Source: Variovorax sp. IB41 (GTDB taxonomy: Bacteria > Pseudomonadota > Gammaproteobacteria > Burkholderiales > Burkholderiaceae_C). Taken from it: 64,000 bases of DNA. The notes beneath the pieces were generated by a model, which did not search any database, was not told the DNA's origin, and saw nothing but the letters and a program-made list of their open reading frames with translations. The stretch covers positions 1 to 64,000 of the forward strand of contig NZ_JAEFCB010000017.1 in assembly GCF_016405905.1 (NCBI RefSeq), written 5' to 3'. Both the position numbers and the translations under genes were made by a program. Of the stretch, positions 1-8,653 are shown piece after piece (position 1 is the stretch's first letter; every line of letters begins with the position of its first letter).

Positions 1-284
1 CCACCAGGATCGCGGCCGACAAGAAGGTGACGATCGCGAGCACGACGAAGAACGTCGAGGTGGAGGCGCCCAAGCACGTGCTGCTGACCAGCGCCGGTGC
101 GTACATCAAGCTCGAAGGCGCGAGCATCAAGATCCATGCGCCGGGGAAGGTGACGTTCCGAGGAATGCACAACTTCGTCGGGCCCGGGAGTGCAAGCGCG
201 TCGTCCTCGCTCGCAACCAGCACCTATGCAGGCTGCGCCAAGAAGACGGAGCAGGCCGGCAATTGGGGCGGCGCCCTCGTTTGA
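1..284 (+). CDS. VgrG C-terminal end (DUF2345 region), 5'-truncated by the window
   Basis: The reading frame is open from the first base and ends at a TGA at 282-284. The visible residues (ADKKVTIAST, VEVEAPKHVLLTSAGAYIKL) form the short repetitive beta strands of the DUF2345 domain found at the C terminus of type VI secretion VgrG spike proteins. The tail closes with a GPGSASASS linker and lacks the longer extension seen in the complete VgrG at 4174. The DUF4123 adaptor, an effector and a second vgrG follow, which is the usual order for a VgrG with its cargo. The N-terminal domains lie outside the window, so the assignment rests on this domain and on context. Confidence 0.75.
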   Translation, partial: TRIAADKKVTIASTTKNVEVEAPKHVLLTSAGAYIKLEGASIKIHAPGKVTFRGMHNFVGPGSASASSSLATSTYAGCAKKTEQAGNWGGALV

Positions 285-297
285 GCGGGCGTTTTCC

Positions 298-1248
298 ATG
301 CGCGACATCCACTCCTTCCACGGCCTCGGGCAGGTGCAAGCCCTGATCGATCCGTTCTTCGGCGACCCGTTCGATACCGGTGGGATCGCGTTGCCTTCGC
401 TACCGGGCGACCGCATCAGAAAACTGAAGATCAAACATGCAGAAGCCGAGGACAGCAAGCAGCCCTATCTCCTCGGTCTGGGAGCCGGATCGGCCGAGGG
501 CGCGGTTCTTCACGACCTCCAGTCGCTGAGCATTTCGGAGGCTGCGCACATTCCGAAGGAAGGCGAGGTCTGGTCGCAGAGCAGGAGCGCCGCTGGATTC
601 CTGGTCTGCAAGAAACGCGATGCCGATCTCCATTCACTCGTGCTGCTGCTCGAGCGAATGGGATCGCTGAAAGACAGCAGCGGCCAGAAGCGGCTGTTCC
701 GCTTCTGGGACCCGCGCGTGCTGCAGCATGTCGATGCCGCGAGCCACACCATGGCGTCGTGGCGCCGCCTGTTCTCGACGCCCATGGGCCGCAGGGTCGG
801 TGCGATCGACTGGCACTTCTTCGACGCCGCGGCTGTCCCTCGCATCCTGCACATCGAGCCCCTGGCTACGGAGAACGAGCCATGGTCGCCGCTTCTTGCG
901 GACCCCTGGCGCAAGGAGCTGGAACGCTGGTCCTGCATCAACAAGATGAGCCTGCAACTCCTGATCGTTGGAGACACATCGGAGGCAACGCCCGCCCTGA
1001 CCATGCAACTGCAGGAGATCAGTGCCAGGAACGTGGCGCCGTTTCTCGGCCTGGACAGGTTCGATCCGACCGCCAAGGTCGAGTTGGCATTGCTGCGGCT
1101 GTTCGAGAACAAGGCGATCGAAGAAGACGCCGCATTGATGGATGCCCTGGCTGAAAAGAGCGAAGCCGGGTTTTCGATTTTTCCGCGCCTCGACGATATC
1201 GCGAAGGCCGATGTCGAACGCGCTCTCTTCGAATTTCGGGACCAGTGA
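298..1248 (+). CDS. DUF4123 domain protein, probable T6SS effector adaptor (Tap/TEC type)
   Basis: A 316-residue soluble protein. The N-terminal half carries DUF4123-like features (LYLLGLGAGS-type strand, a central FWDPRVLQH motif, and later WSPLLADPW). DUF4123 proteins are chaperones that load an effector onto its cognate VgrG. It starts 13 bases after the upstream vgrG stop and ends 6 bases before the effector at 1255, so these genes probably form one transcript. I chose the ATG at 298 because an earlier in-frame start at 190 would overlap the upstream gene by about 95 bases with a low-complexity extension. The likely client is the VasX-like protein just downstream. Confidence 0.8.
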   Translation: MRDIHSFHGLGQVQALIDPFFGDPFDTGGIALPSLPGDRIRKLKIKHAEAEDSKQPYLLGLGAGSAEGAVLHDLQSLSISEAAHIPKEGEVWSQSRSAAGFLVCKKRDADLHSLVLLLERMGSLKDSSGQKRLFRFWDPRVLQHVDAASHTMASWRRLFSTPMGRRVGAIDWHFFDAAAVPRILHIEPLATENEPWSPLLADPWRKELERWSCINKMSLQLLIVGDTSEATPALTMQLQEISARNVAPFLGLDRFDPTAKVELALLRLFENKAIEEDAALMDALAEKSEAGFSIFPRLDDIAKADVERALFEFRDQ

Positions 1249-1254
1249 AACCTT

Positions 1255-4152
1255 ATGCCAAATGAAAAGTGCAAGGTCTGCGGGATGGGCAATTCGTTTG
1301 CCATCTATCCCACGCGCCTGGGGGTCTACCCATTCCTGGACAAGATGGCGGACGACGTCCATTGCGAAACAGTCGCGCCTCCTCATTTTCTGCCGTCCAC
1401 GCCTCTGAAGAATGCACGCTGGGGTCTGAAGGTCATCGCGAACGCCTTCGTGTACGTTCATTTTCAAGATGCGAGCCCGCCGTTCTGGGAATACTTCCAC
1501 GCCGACGACAACGGCGTTTTCTCTCGCATTCAAAGCGTCTCGGAAAACATCGAAGTCACCGAATCGGCCTGCAAGCGCGAGGCCGAGCACGCAGCCAATA
1601 ACCGGTTCATCCGTATCTCGCACCACTACAAAGGCAAGGTGGCGATCGGTTACTCGATCAACTGGTTGACGAAAGAGCAGCGCTCGAATCTGCTGGACAA
1701 CATGGACGCGCTGATGACCGTGCTCGACCTGGGCACGCTCAAGAGCGGCGGCATGCCGCCGCAGGCCGACGCACTGGTGTATCGCGTAGAGAGCGCCAAG
1801 TCGTTCGACAACATCTTCGAGCATCAGAACTCACTGGACGGGTCCTACGCGAGCGTGGCCGACATGCCTGGCGAGGCGCCGGTGAAACTGGGCAACGTTG
1901 GGTTCGACGTTTTTGCGACGTATTTTTCGGGCAAGGAATACCGCTTCCGGGCGCGGTTCAACGAGAACCTCGCCGCGCAGATGACGCAATGCTCCGAATA
2001 CCCCGATGGCACGTCCAGCACGCCGCTCATCCTGGGCCTGCTCGATCCTCTGGGCGTGGCCGAAGAACTCAACCACGCGAGCAGCCTGTGCCATGCGAAC
2101 AGGGCAATGTGGTTCTCGCGTAACGAGCATGCGTTCGGGAGCCTTGCCCACTACGAAGAGATCACCAAGCTCGGCGCGAAGAAAGCCGTTGCGGATTCGA
2201 GGCAGTACGAAAAAGAGCACTTGGAGCGGCTGACCCAGATGGATGCAATGCCCGGTTCCTCGACGGGCGTGCCTGTCGTCAACTGGGGAGAATTGCTCTT
2301 CGAGCCGTTCAAGCCGGTCGAACTGGAAATGCTGGACGACAACCTCGTCGATGGCTGGCAGGAGGAATTCGAAGCGATCGTGAGCGAGCACGAAAAGATC
2401 GAAGCACTGCTGGTTCCACATCTGGCGAACCATTGCAATGCGATCGACCTGCTGGCGAAGAACTCGGCCGAGCGCCTCTACCTGCTGGCCTGCGAAATTT
2501 TCGGGCGAGGCGATGAAGACATCGTCGACAACCTGACGACCGTGTTCGTCAACGGCACCTGCGGGCTCGTGCACGAAGAGTTCTGGGCCAAGCTGGTGGA
2601 CGACTATGCGGCGGACAAGAAAAAATCGACCTACAAAAAGCGCCTGGCCCGCTTCCGTCGGGCCGTGATCACCGGCAAAGAGTTCACCCGCGACGTGTCC
2701 GAAGGGTTCTTCCGCCAGTTCCTGGAGGCCGCGGCAGCGCGGCGAGTGAAAGGAGCGTCGCCGGAATTGCAGGCGCAGCTCAAGGAGCGGCTCACCGAAG
2801 AAAAGAACGCGATGGTCAAGACGTTCTCCCGCACGGCGAACCCGGTCGCATACACGCTGGTGCTGATGAACATGTTCCTCAATGTCTGGACGATGTACGA
2901 GACGCCGAATGCGAAGAGTCCTGAAAATCTCTCCAACAATCTCGGGCGCCTGTTCCTGACCCTGCTCGATGCGCGCTCGGTCTACGAGATGACGTTCACG
3001 AAGGGAAAGCTCTTCGCGGAAGAGTCGTCCGTGTGGAAGCACATCGAGGCGATCAACCCGAAGGACGTGAAGCTCAGCTTCAAGTCGATGTTTTCATCGA
3101 ATGGCGGCGCCGCGATCGACGTGTCCACGTCTCGGGAAGCGGTGGAAGAAATGCTCAAGGCAGACAAGGGCCTGCCGTTGACGCTCAAGGCTTATGTGCG
3201 CCACACGTCCAAGCTCAAGTGGCTGGGAACCGGGCTGCTGTCCATCGGCAACGTCTTCTTCATCATCGGTGCGGGCAAGACGGCCGAACAGGCTTGGGCG
3301 CACAACGATACCCAACTGGGCTGGTCGAGCCGAGCCATGCAGGGCGTGCTCTTTGTCGAAATAGTCCGCTCGGTGGCGGCACGGGTAGCCGTTGCGGGCG
3401 TGCTCGAAGGCTCGGCCGCCGCATTCGTGCTGGGGCCATGGGGCGCCTTCATCCTGATCGTGGTGTTCACCGGCATCTTCATCTGGCAGCAATGCACGGC
3501 GAGAAGCGAAATCGACCTGATCGAGTTGTTCCTGCGGCGCTCCTTCTACGGAAAGCACATGCTCGATTCGCGGCAGGACCATTTTTCGCGGGCGGACATC
3601 GCATTCCCGATGTACCCCTCCCTCCAGGCCCAGAACATGGGGCTCGTGAAATTGCAGTTCGCGATCCGCGCCACCTACACCGTCGACGACGAGAAGGCGA
3701 ACTTCAACTTCGCCTTCTCGAATCTCAACAACGCATCGAAGATCAACATCTACTACAAGTCCAGGCGTACCGGTGGCAAGAACAAGCTCATGGCTTCGTT
3801 CGTGTATGGATGGAACATTCTCTATGGCAGCAACGGCGAGTCCAAACGCGTGCCGGGGCTTGTCTGCTCGTTTGCCGAGAGCATCTACACGCCGCACAGC
3901 ATCCTGCTGCACGTCAGGCTGATCACGCGCGGCATGGCCGCAAACCTCGGCGCATCGATCAAGTGCGCGGAGCGCGAAAACGTGATCATCGTCGGCACCG
4001 ATACAACCAACGACCCTTGCATCTTTTCGGTCGACTACCTGCCGATGCCGGAAACCTGCCCCGACCTCGTCAACACCGTCTTCGTGAATCATCGATCGGA
4101 GGACGACATCAAGATGTGGTCCGACGAAGACCAGACCTACGGAACCGTCTAG
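1255..4152 (+). CDS. VasX/BTH_I2691-type T6SS membrane effector
   Basis: A 965-residue protein. The N-terminal part (CxxCGMGNSFAIYPTRLGVYP, then FVYVHFQDASPPFWEYFH) resembles the VasX N-terminal region found in the BTH_I2691 family of T6SS effectors. Hydrophobic segments lie near residues 529-550, 652-675, 693-720 and 720-747, with the last two nearly continuous. This fits the pore-forming or membrane-targeting toxins of the family. The last ~200 residues are soluble and beta-rich. It follows its probable DUF4123 adaptor by 6 bases and precedes vgrG by 21 bases. VasX-type effectors usually have a membrane immunity protein beside them; no such gene is present here. Function is inferred from family and context; pore formation cannot be read from sequence. 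Confidence 0.78.
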   Translation: MPNEKCKVCGMGNSFAIYPTRLGVYPFLDKMADDVHCETVAPPHFLPSTPLKNARWGLKVIANAFVYVHFQDASPPFWEYFHADDNGVFSRIQSVSENIEVTESACKREAEHAANNRFIRISHHYKGKVAIGYSINWLTKEQRSNLLDNMDALMTVLDLGTLKSGGMPPQADALVYRVESAKSFDNIFEHQNSLDGSYASVADMPGEAPVKLGNVGFDVFATYFSGKEYRFRARFNENLAAQMTQCSEYPDGTSSTPLILGLLDPLGVAEELNHASSLCHANRAMWFSRNEHAFGSLAHYEEITKLGAKKAVADSRQYEKEHLERLTQMDAMPGSSTGVPVVNWGELLFEPFKPVELEMLDDNLVDGWQEEFEAIVSEHEKIEALLVPHLANHCNAIDLLAKNSAERLYLLACEIFGRGDEDIVDNLTTVFVNGTCGLVHEEFWAKLVDDYAADKKKSTYKKRLARFRRAVITGKEFTRDVSEGFFRQFLEAAAARRVKGASPELQAQLKERLTEEKNAMVKTFSRTANPVAYTLVLMNMFLNVWTMYETPNAKSPENLSNNLGRLFLTLLDARSVYEMTFTKGKLFAEESSVWKHIEAINPKDVKLSFKSMFSSNGGAAIDVSTSREAVEEMLKADKGLPLTLKAYVRHTSKLKWLGTGLLSIGNVFFIIGAGKTAEQAWAHNDTQLGWSSRAMQGVLFVEIVRSVAARVAVAGVLEGSAAAFVLGPWGAFILIVVFTGIFIWQQCTARSEIDLIELFLRRSFYGKHMLDSRQDHFSRADIAFPMYPSLQAQNMGLVKLQFAIRATYTVDDEKANFNFAFSNLNNASKINIYYKSRRTGGKNKLMASFVYGWNILYGSNGESKRVPGLVCSFAESIYTPHSILLHVRLITRGMAANLGASIKCAERENVIIVGTDTTNDPCIFSVDYLPMPETCPDLVNTVFVNHRSEDDIKMWSDEDQTYGTV

Positions 4153-4173
4153 AAAAACAAATGGGAGAACGCC

Positions 4174-7071
4174 GTGACAGATATTCTTGAACTGCCCGCC
4201 GCGACGGCCGGATCGCTCGATGTCGCCGCACTGTCGCAAACCGCGCGCCTCGTCCGATTGGTGGCGCCCGGCGCCGACAAGAACGTGGGTGCTGCCGTCG
4301 TCGTCGAACGCTTCACCGCGACCGAAGGCATCAACGAACTCTTCGCCTTCACCATCGACACCCTCGCCACGTCGAGCGAGTTCGACCCGTTCGCGCTGAT
4401 CGGCGAGGAGCTGAGCCTGCGCCTCCTGCTGGCCAACGGCAGCTTTCGCACTTGGCACGGCTACCTCACCGCCGTCGACGCGCTGGGCGGCGACGGCGGC
4501 CTCGCGCGCTACCGGCTGCACCTGCAGCCCTGGCTCGCCGCCCTGGGCCTTCGCCGCGACAGCTTCGTGTACGCCGCCAAGAGCGTGCAGGACATCGTGA
4601 GCGAAGTGTTCGCCGACCACACGAGCGCGAGCTTCAGCTTCGAGGTCACGCAGGAGCTGCCTGTGCGGCCGACCTGCGTGCAGTACCGCGAGTCCGACCT
4701 CGCCTTCGTGATGCGCCTGCTCGCCGAAGAAGGCCTGAGCTTTCGCTTCGAGCATGAGCAGACGAAAGCGGAGGGCGGTGGTGGTGGCAGCGCGGACAAC
4801 AACGCAACGCCGTCGCACCACCGCCTGGTGATCTTCGATCGCGAAGCGAAGGCGCCCGATTGCGCATTGCCCGAGATCCGCTTTCATCGCGTCGATGCCA
4901 CCGAGCAAGAAGACGTGATCACCGCATGGAGCAGCCGGCGCCAGCTCGTGAGCAACGCCGTCACGCTGAACGCGTGGGACGCCAGCGTGCTGCAGGCGCC
5001 CACGGGCTCGACGCAGAGTGCGCTCGCCATGGGCGACGTGCCCGTGCTGGAGCACTACGACGGCGCGGGCTCGCAGCGCTATGCCAACAACGCCGCGGCT
5101 GCGCGGCGTGCCGAGAACCAGCTCGTGGCGTTCGAGTCGCGCATCAAGCGCTACAGCGCTGGCGGCAGCGTACGGCAGCTCGGCGCGGGCGAACGCTTCA
5201 CGCTCACGCAGCACGACCGCTACCAAGGGCAAAAATTCGTCACGCTGCGCGTGCACCACGAAGCCGCCAACAACCTCGGCGCGCAGGCCGCGCAGGTGCT
5301 CGAGGCCGGCGAGCTCGAGAAGGGCAGCTACCGCAACAGCTTCGAGGCGCAGCCGGCAGAAGCGCAGATCGCGCCGATCTGGCGGCCCAAGCCCACGGCG
5401 CCCGAGGCGATGGTCGCGCTCGTGGTCGGCGCGGATGACGACGAGGCGCCGACCGCCGTTCACACGCAACGCGATCACCGTGTGCAGGTGCGTTTCCATT
5501 GGCAGTCGCAGCGCGCGGCAACGCAACAGCAGTCAGCGCAGAGCGGGCAGGGCAGCCTTGTCGCGGCCGGCCGGCATGCGAGCAACCGCCAGTCGGTGTG
5601 GCTGCGCGTGGCCGCACCGGTGGCCGGGCCGAACTGGGGCGCGCACCATCTGCCGCGCGTCGGCTCCGAGGTGCTGGTGTCGTTCATCGAAGGCGACATC
5701 GACCGGCCGGTGGTGAGCCAGCAGCTCTACAACGGACAGGACCTGCCGCCGTGGTCCGCGGGCGCCGACTCGTCGGCCAACCATGCGGGTGTGCTCTCGG
5801 GCTGGCACAGCCGCGCGCTCGATGGCAGCGGCTACAACCAGTGGATCGCCGACGATGCGCCCGGGCAAGTGCGCACGCGGCTTGCGAGTTCGCATGCGGC
5901 GAGCCAGCTGAACCTGGGGCACCTCAATGCGCAGTCGCCCGATGAGAGCAATCGCGGTGCGTGGCGTGGCACCGGTGCCGAGTTGCGCTCGGATGCGTGG
6001 GTGGTCACGCGCGCGGGAGAAGGCCTGTTGATCTCGACGCTGGCGCAGGAGCGGGCGGCGGGCAGCGTGCAGGACACCGCGAGCGTGCGCGGCCAACTGG
6101 CCGGTGCGCTGCGCGAATCGCAGAACCTGTCCGATGCGGCCGGTGGCGCCAAGGCGCTGGCGCTGAAGGCGACGGCGCTGCTGCAGCCGCTCATCGACGA
6201 CATCGATCCGCAGAAGAACGGGCACTACCCCGGCAGCGTCAACGGGCAGGATGCGCGGGAGCCGAAGGGCGGTGAAGGTGCGGATTCGCGTCAAGGCCAG
6301 GACCCGGTGCCTGCCTTCGCGCGGCCGCTCATGGTGCTCGATGCGAACATGAGCTTGAACATGGCCACGCCCGCGAGCGCGACGGTGTTCGCGGGCGAGG
6401 CGATCCACTGGACGGCGCAGGAGCAGGCGCACATGGCGGCGGGCAAGACGGTGAGTTTTGCGGCCGGCAAGTCGGTGGGGCTCTACAGCCATGAAGGCGG
6501 CATTCAGGTCATCGCGCAGGAGGGGGCGGTGAGCGTGCAGGCGCATACCGACGAACTCGAATGGCTGGCCAAGGAAGGCTTCACGGTCACGAGCAGCAAC
6601 GACGAGATCCACGTGCTGGCCAAGCAGAAGATCACGCTCAAGGGCGGGCAGACGAGCATCGAGCTGGATGGGGCGAACATCACGTTGAAGATGCCGGGGC
6701 TCTTGGATGTGAAGGGGACGAGCAAGAGTTTCGTGGGGCCGAAGGGGAGCCCGGCGGAGTTGCCGCACCTGCCCACAGGGGCGATCAACGAGGCGCAGCA
6801 CTTCATCGAGCTGAATCACCACTACGACGATCTGGAGCCCGTCAAAGGGGCTGCGTACAAGCTCATCTTCGACAACGGCGCCGTCATCCGCGGAAAGCTC
6901 GACGACAACGGCTTCGCGCGCCATGACGGCGTGCCATCGGGTTCGGCGAAGGTTGTCTGGGGCGAAGACGAGCGCAAGTGGGACAGTGAATCGAAGCGGC
7001 CGAATGATCGCTTCGGGACGGCCACCGATGCCGATGCGGCCATTGCGCTGGTGAAGGGATTGATGTCGTGA
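4174..7071 (+). CDS. vgrG: Type VI secretion spike protein VgrG with C-terminal extension
   Basis: A 965-residue VgrG. It has the gp27/phage-D-like N-terminal base (FTATEGINELFAFTID), the gp5-like OB region ending in the diagnostic RVGSEVLVSFIEGDIDRP motif followed by YNGQDLPPWS, and a long DUF2345 beta-helix from about residue 718 to 860. The final ~95 residues (from about 870) form an extra domain with strands such as AAYKLIFDNGAVIRGKL and SAKVVWGEDE. This resembles the transthyretin-like C-terminal extensions that dock effectors. GTG start at 4174 is preceded by GGGAGAA at 4163-4169. The stop overlaps the start of the nuclease effector in a GTGA, which implies translational coupling and that this effector is its cargo. 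Confidence 0.93.
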   Translation: MTDILELPAATAGSLDVAALSQTARLVRLVAPGADKNVGAAVVVERFTATEGINELFAFTIDTLATSSEFDPFALIGEELSLRLLLANGSFRTWHGYLTAVDALGGDGGLARYRLHLQPWLAALGLRRDSFVYAAKSVQDIVSEVFADHTSASFSFEVTQELPVRPTCVQYRESDLAFVMRLLAEEGLSFRFEHEQTKAEGGGGGSADNNATPSHHRLVIFDREAKAPDCALPEIRFHRVDATEQEDVITAWSSRRQLVSNAVTLNAWDASVLQAPTGSTQSALAMGDVPVLEHYDGAGSQRYANNAAAARRAENQLVAFESRIKRYSAGGSVRQLGAGERFTLTQHDRYQGQKFVTLRVHHEAANNLGAQAAQVLEAGELEKGSYRNSFEAQPAEAQIAPIWRPKPTAPEAMVALVVGADDDEAPTAVHTQRDHRVQVRFHWQSQRAATQQQSAQSGQGSLVAAGRHASNRQSVWLRVAAPVAGPNWGAHHLPRVGSEVLVSFIEGDIDRPVVSQQLYNGQDLPPWSAGADSSANHAGVLSGWHSRALDGSGYNQWIADDAPGQVRTRLASSHAASQLNLGHLNAQSPDESNRGAWRGTGAELRSDAWVVTRAGEGLLISTLAQERAAGSVQDTASVRGQLAGALRESQNLSDAAGGAKALALKATALLQPLIDDIDPQKNGHYPGSVNGQDAREPKGGEGADSRQGQDPVPAFARPLMVLDANMSLNMATPASATVFAGEAIHWTAQEQAHMAAGKTVSFAAGKSVGLYSHEGGIQVIAQEGAVSVQAHTDELEWLAKEGFTVTSSNDEIHVLAKQKITLKGGQTSIELDGANITLKMPGLLDVKGTSKSFVGPKGSPAELPHLPTGAINEAQHFIELNHHYDDLEPVKGAAYKLIFDNGAVIRGKLDDNGFARHDGVPSGSAKVVWGEDERKWDSESKRPNDRFGTATDADAAIALVKGLMS

Positions 7072-8645
7072 TTCCACGCACCATTCCCATCCAGCAGGTC
7101 AAACCGAACCTGTCGGATGCCGTTCGCATGGCGGTGGGGGAGATCGAGCGTTTCCTCGGGCTTTTCTATCCCGCGGAGGCCATTCGGCAAACGGATGCGG
7201 CCAAGGCTGTCGCGGGGCAGTGGCTGTCGCGGGTCAAGGGCTTTCACAACGACGATGACTTTCTGCATCTGACGCGGGACTTCCTGAGCTACGTGCTGAG
7301 TGGCGGCGAACGCTCGCAGGTCGCCGATCAACTGGGTTATTACTTTTCCGGCTTCATGCCGAGTTACGGAGCCGCTCGTACGTTGCTGGGCATGGCAGCG
7401 GACAGCCGGCCATGGAGCGAGGTGCAGGCTTTCATGCACAGTCAGAGCTATGGCGATGCACGAAAGCACGTCGAAACCTTCGATTGGCGCGGAGGCGAAA
7501 AAAAGGCGAAGGCCGAGATCGATGCATGGAAGGGGATCTTGCAGAAGCAGGTCAAGGGCATCGAGATGGCTGCATATGGAGAGCCGGTCCTGCTTGCGCA
7601 GGCCAACCCGCAGCCGTTGCCGAATGCACCGGTGACGGACATACCTCCGGCAAACGAGCCTTACATGCCCAGGGCGAGACCGCCTTTGCGTCTCGTGCCG
7701 CCTGTGGAGCCGCCTCCGGTGGCCGGGCCCGGCGCTGGTGCTGCAGCGCGAGGCGCGTTGGCATTGTTGGCCGAGCCGGCGGCGATCGTGCTGTTCGTGC
7801 TGGTGATCGTGTTGACCCCGAGCAATGCGTTTCAGAAGAACACGGAGGACGAAGACCTGCGGCGCTGGCGAGCCGAATACGAGAAGAAGCAGCAATTGCC
7901 CATTCCGGACGCGCCTCCTCAAGCGGATGCGGTGACGGACACGGCCAACAATGATTGCAAGCCGCAGAGCGAAGAAAACAAGAAGAACGGCGCGGAATGT
8001 GAAGACGATGGCTATGTGCTGATGGAGCAAGTGCTGCAGTACAGACGCTTGGTCAATCCTCCAAAGGGCAAGGGCTTGGACGGCTTGTTCGAAAAGTCGA
8101 TTCCGTTCGACCAACCCAACCCGATGCCCTTGACCGTCGCGGTGCCGAAGCCCGGCAAACTGGTCTTCATTCCTCCGAGCGACAAGCCACCTCAGACGCG
8201 ATATGACTATGTGGCGACGGAGCTAAAGAAGCCTGCAACTTCGATGTATCCGAAGTTCGTTGTTTTCGAGGCCAAGCACATCGCAAAAACCTTCGATCCG
8301 GCTGATATGGGGGGTATTCAGAGGGAGGCTAAAAATCGCTTGGGGAATACTTGCGATGGGACACAAATGAACGAAGCTTGGACGGAAAAGAGAATCCCAC
8401 AAGCGCTGAGTCGCAAGGATGGCGGCCTGACATCCGCGCAGCAGAAGTCGAAGATGGATCAGATTGACATTGCTGGGTATGCACGCTGGCTTTTCATTTG
8501 CTTGCCCGGACCGCTGGGCAGTGCAACGCCTTCTAAGCTCTATATCTTTATCGATGTTGTGGCTTCGGGCATGGATCTGGAGAGCAGGCCGCCGAAGCCG
8601 CGCAAGCCCAGGAAACCAACAACAGGCAGCGGCAACGAGCTTTAG
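7068..8645 (+). CDS. Probable T6SS nuclease effector (PD-(D/E)XK fold, PoNe-like)
   Basis: A 525-residue protein of modular look. Residues 1-170 are an alpha-rich domain I do not recognise. A proline-rich linker (about 175-222) is followed by one strongly hydrophobic segment at about 229-250 (ALLAEPAAIVLFVLVIVL). The C-terminal part contains GKGLDGLF (D338) and then FVVFEAKH (E401, K403), a D...ExK arrangement typical of restriction-endonuclease-like toxins. The following genes encode DUF1911-type PoNi immunity proteins, the known partners of PoNe DNases, which supports DNase activity. The start overlaps the vgrG stop (GTGA). Toward the 3' end the DNA becomes visibly richer in A and T, as is common in exchanged toxin tips. 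The exact nuclease family is uncertain. Confidence 0.7.
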   Translation: MIPRTIPIQQVKPNLSDAVRMAVGEIERFLGLFYPAEAIRQTDAAKAVAGQWLSRVKGFHNDDDFLHLTRDFLSYVLSGGERSQVADQLGYYFSGFMPSYGAARTLLGMAADSRPWSEVQAFMHSQSYGDARKHVETFDWRGGEKKAKAEIDAWKGILQKQVKGIEMAAYGEPVLLAQANPQPLPNAPVTDIPPANEPYMPRARPPLRLVPPVEPPPVAGPGAGAAARGALALLAEPAAIVLFVLVIVLTPSNAFQKNTEDEDLRRWRAEYEKKQQLPIPDAPPQADAVTDTANNDCKPQSEENKKNGAECEDDGYVLMEQVLQYRRLVNPPKGKGLDGLFEKSIPFDQPNPMPLTVAVPKPGKLVFIPPSDKPPQTRYDYVATELKKPATSMYPKFVVFEAKHIAKTFDPADMGGIQREAKNRLGNTCDGTQMNEAWTEKRIPQALSRKDGGLTSAQQKSKMDQIDIAGYARWLFICLPGPLGSATPSKLYIFIDVVASGMDLESRPPKPRKPRKPTTGSGNEL

Positions 8646-8653
8646 GAATTTAT

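Noticed and set aside
3094..5526. An 810-codon minus-strand frame across the T6SS effector and vgrG
   Set aside because: It overlaps two clear T6SS genes and has shadow-like composition without a ribosome binding site.
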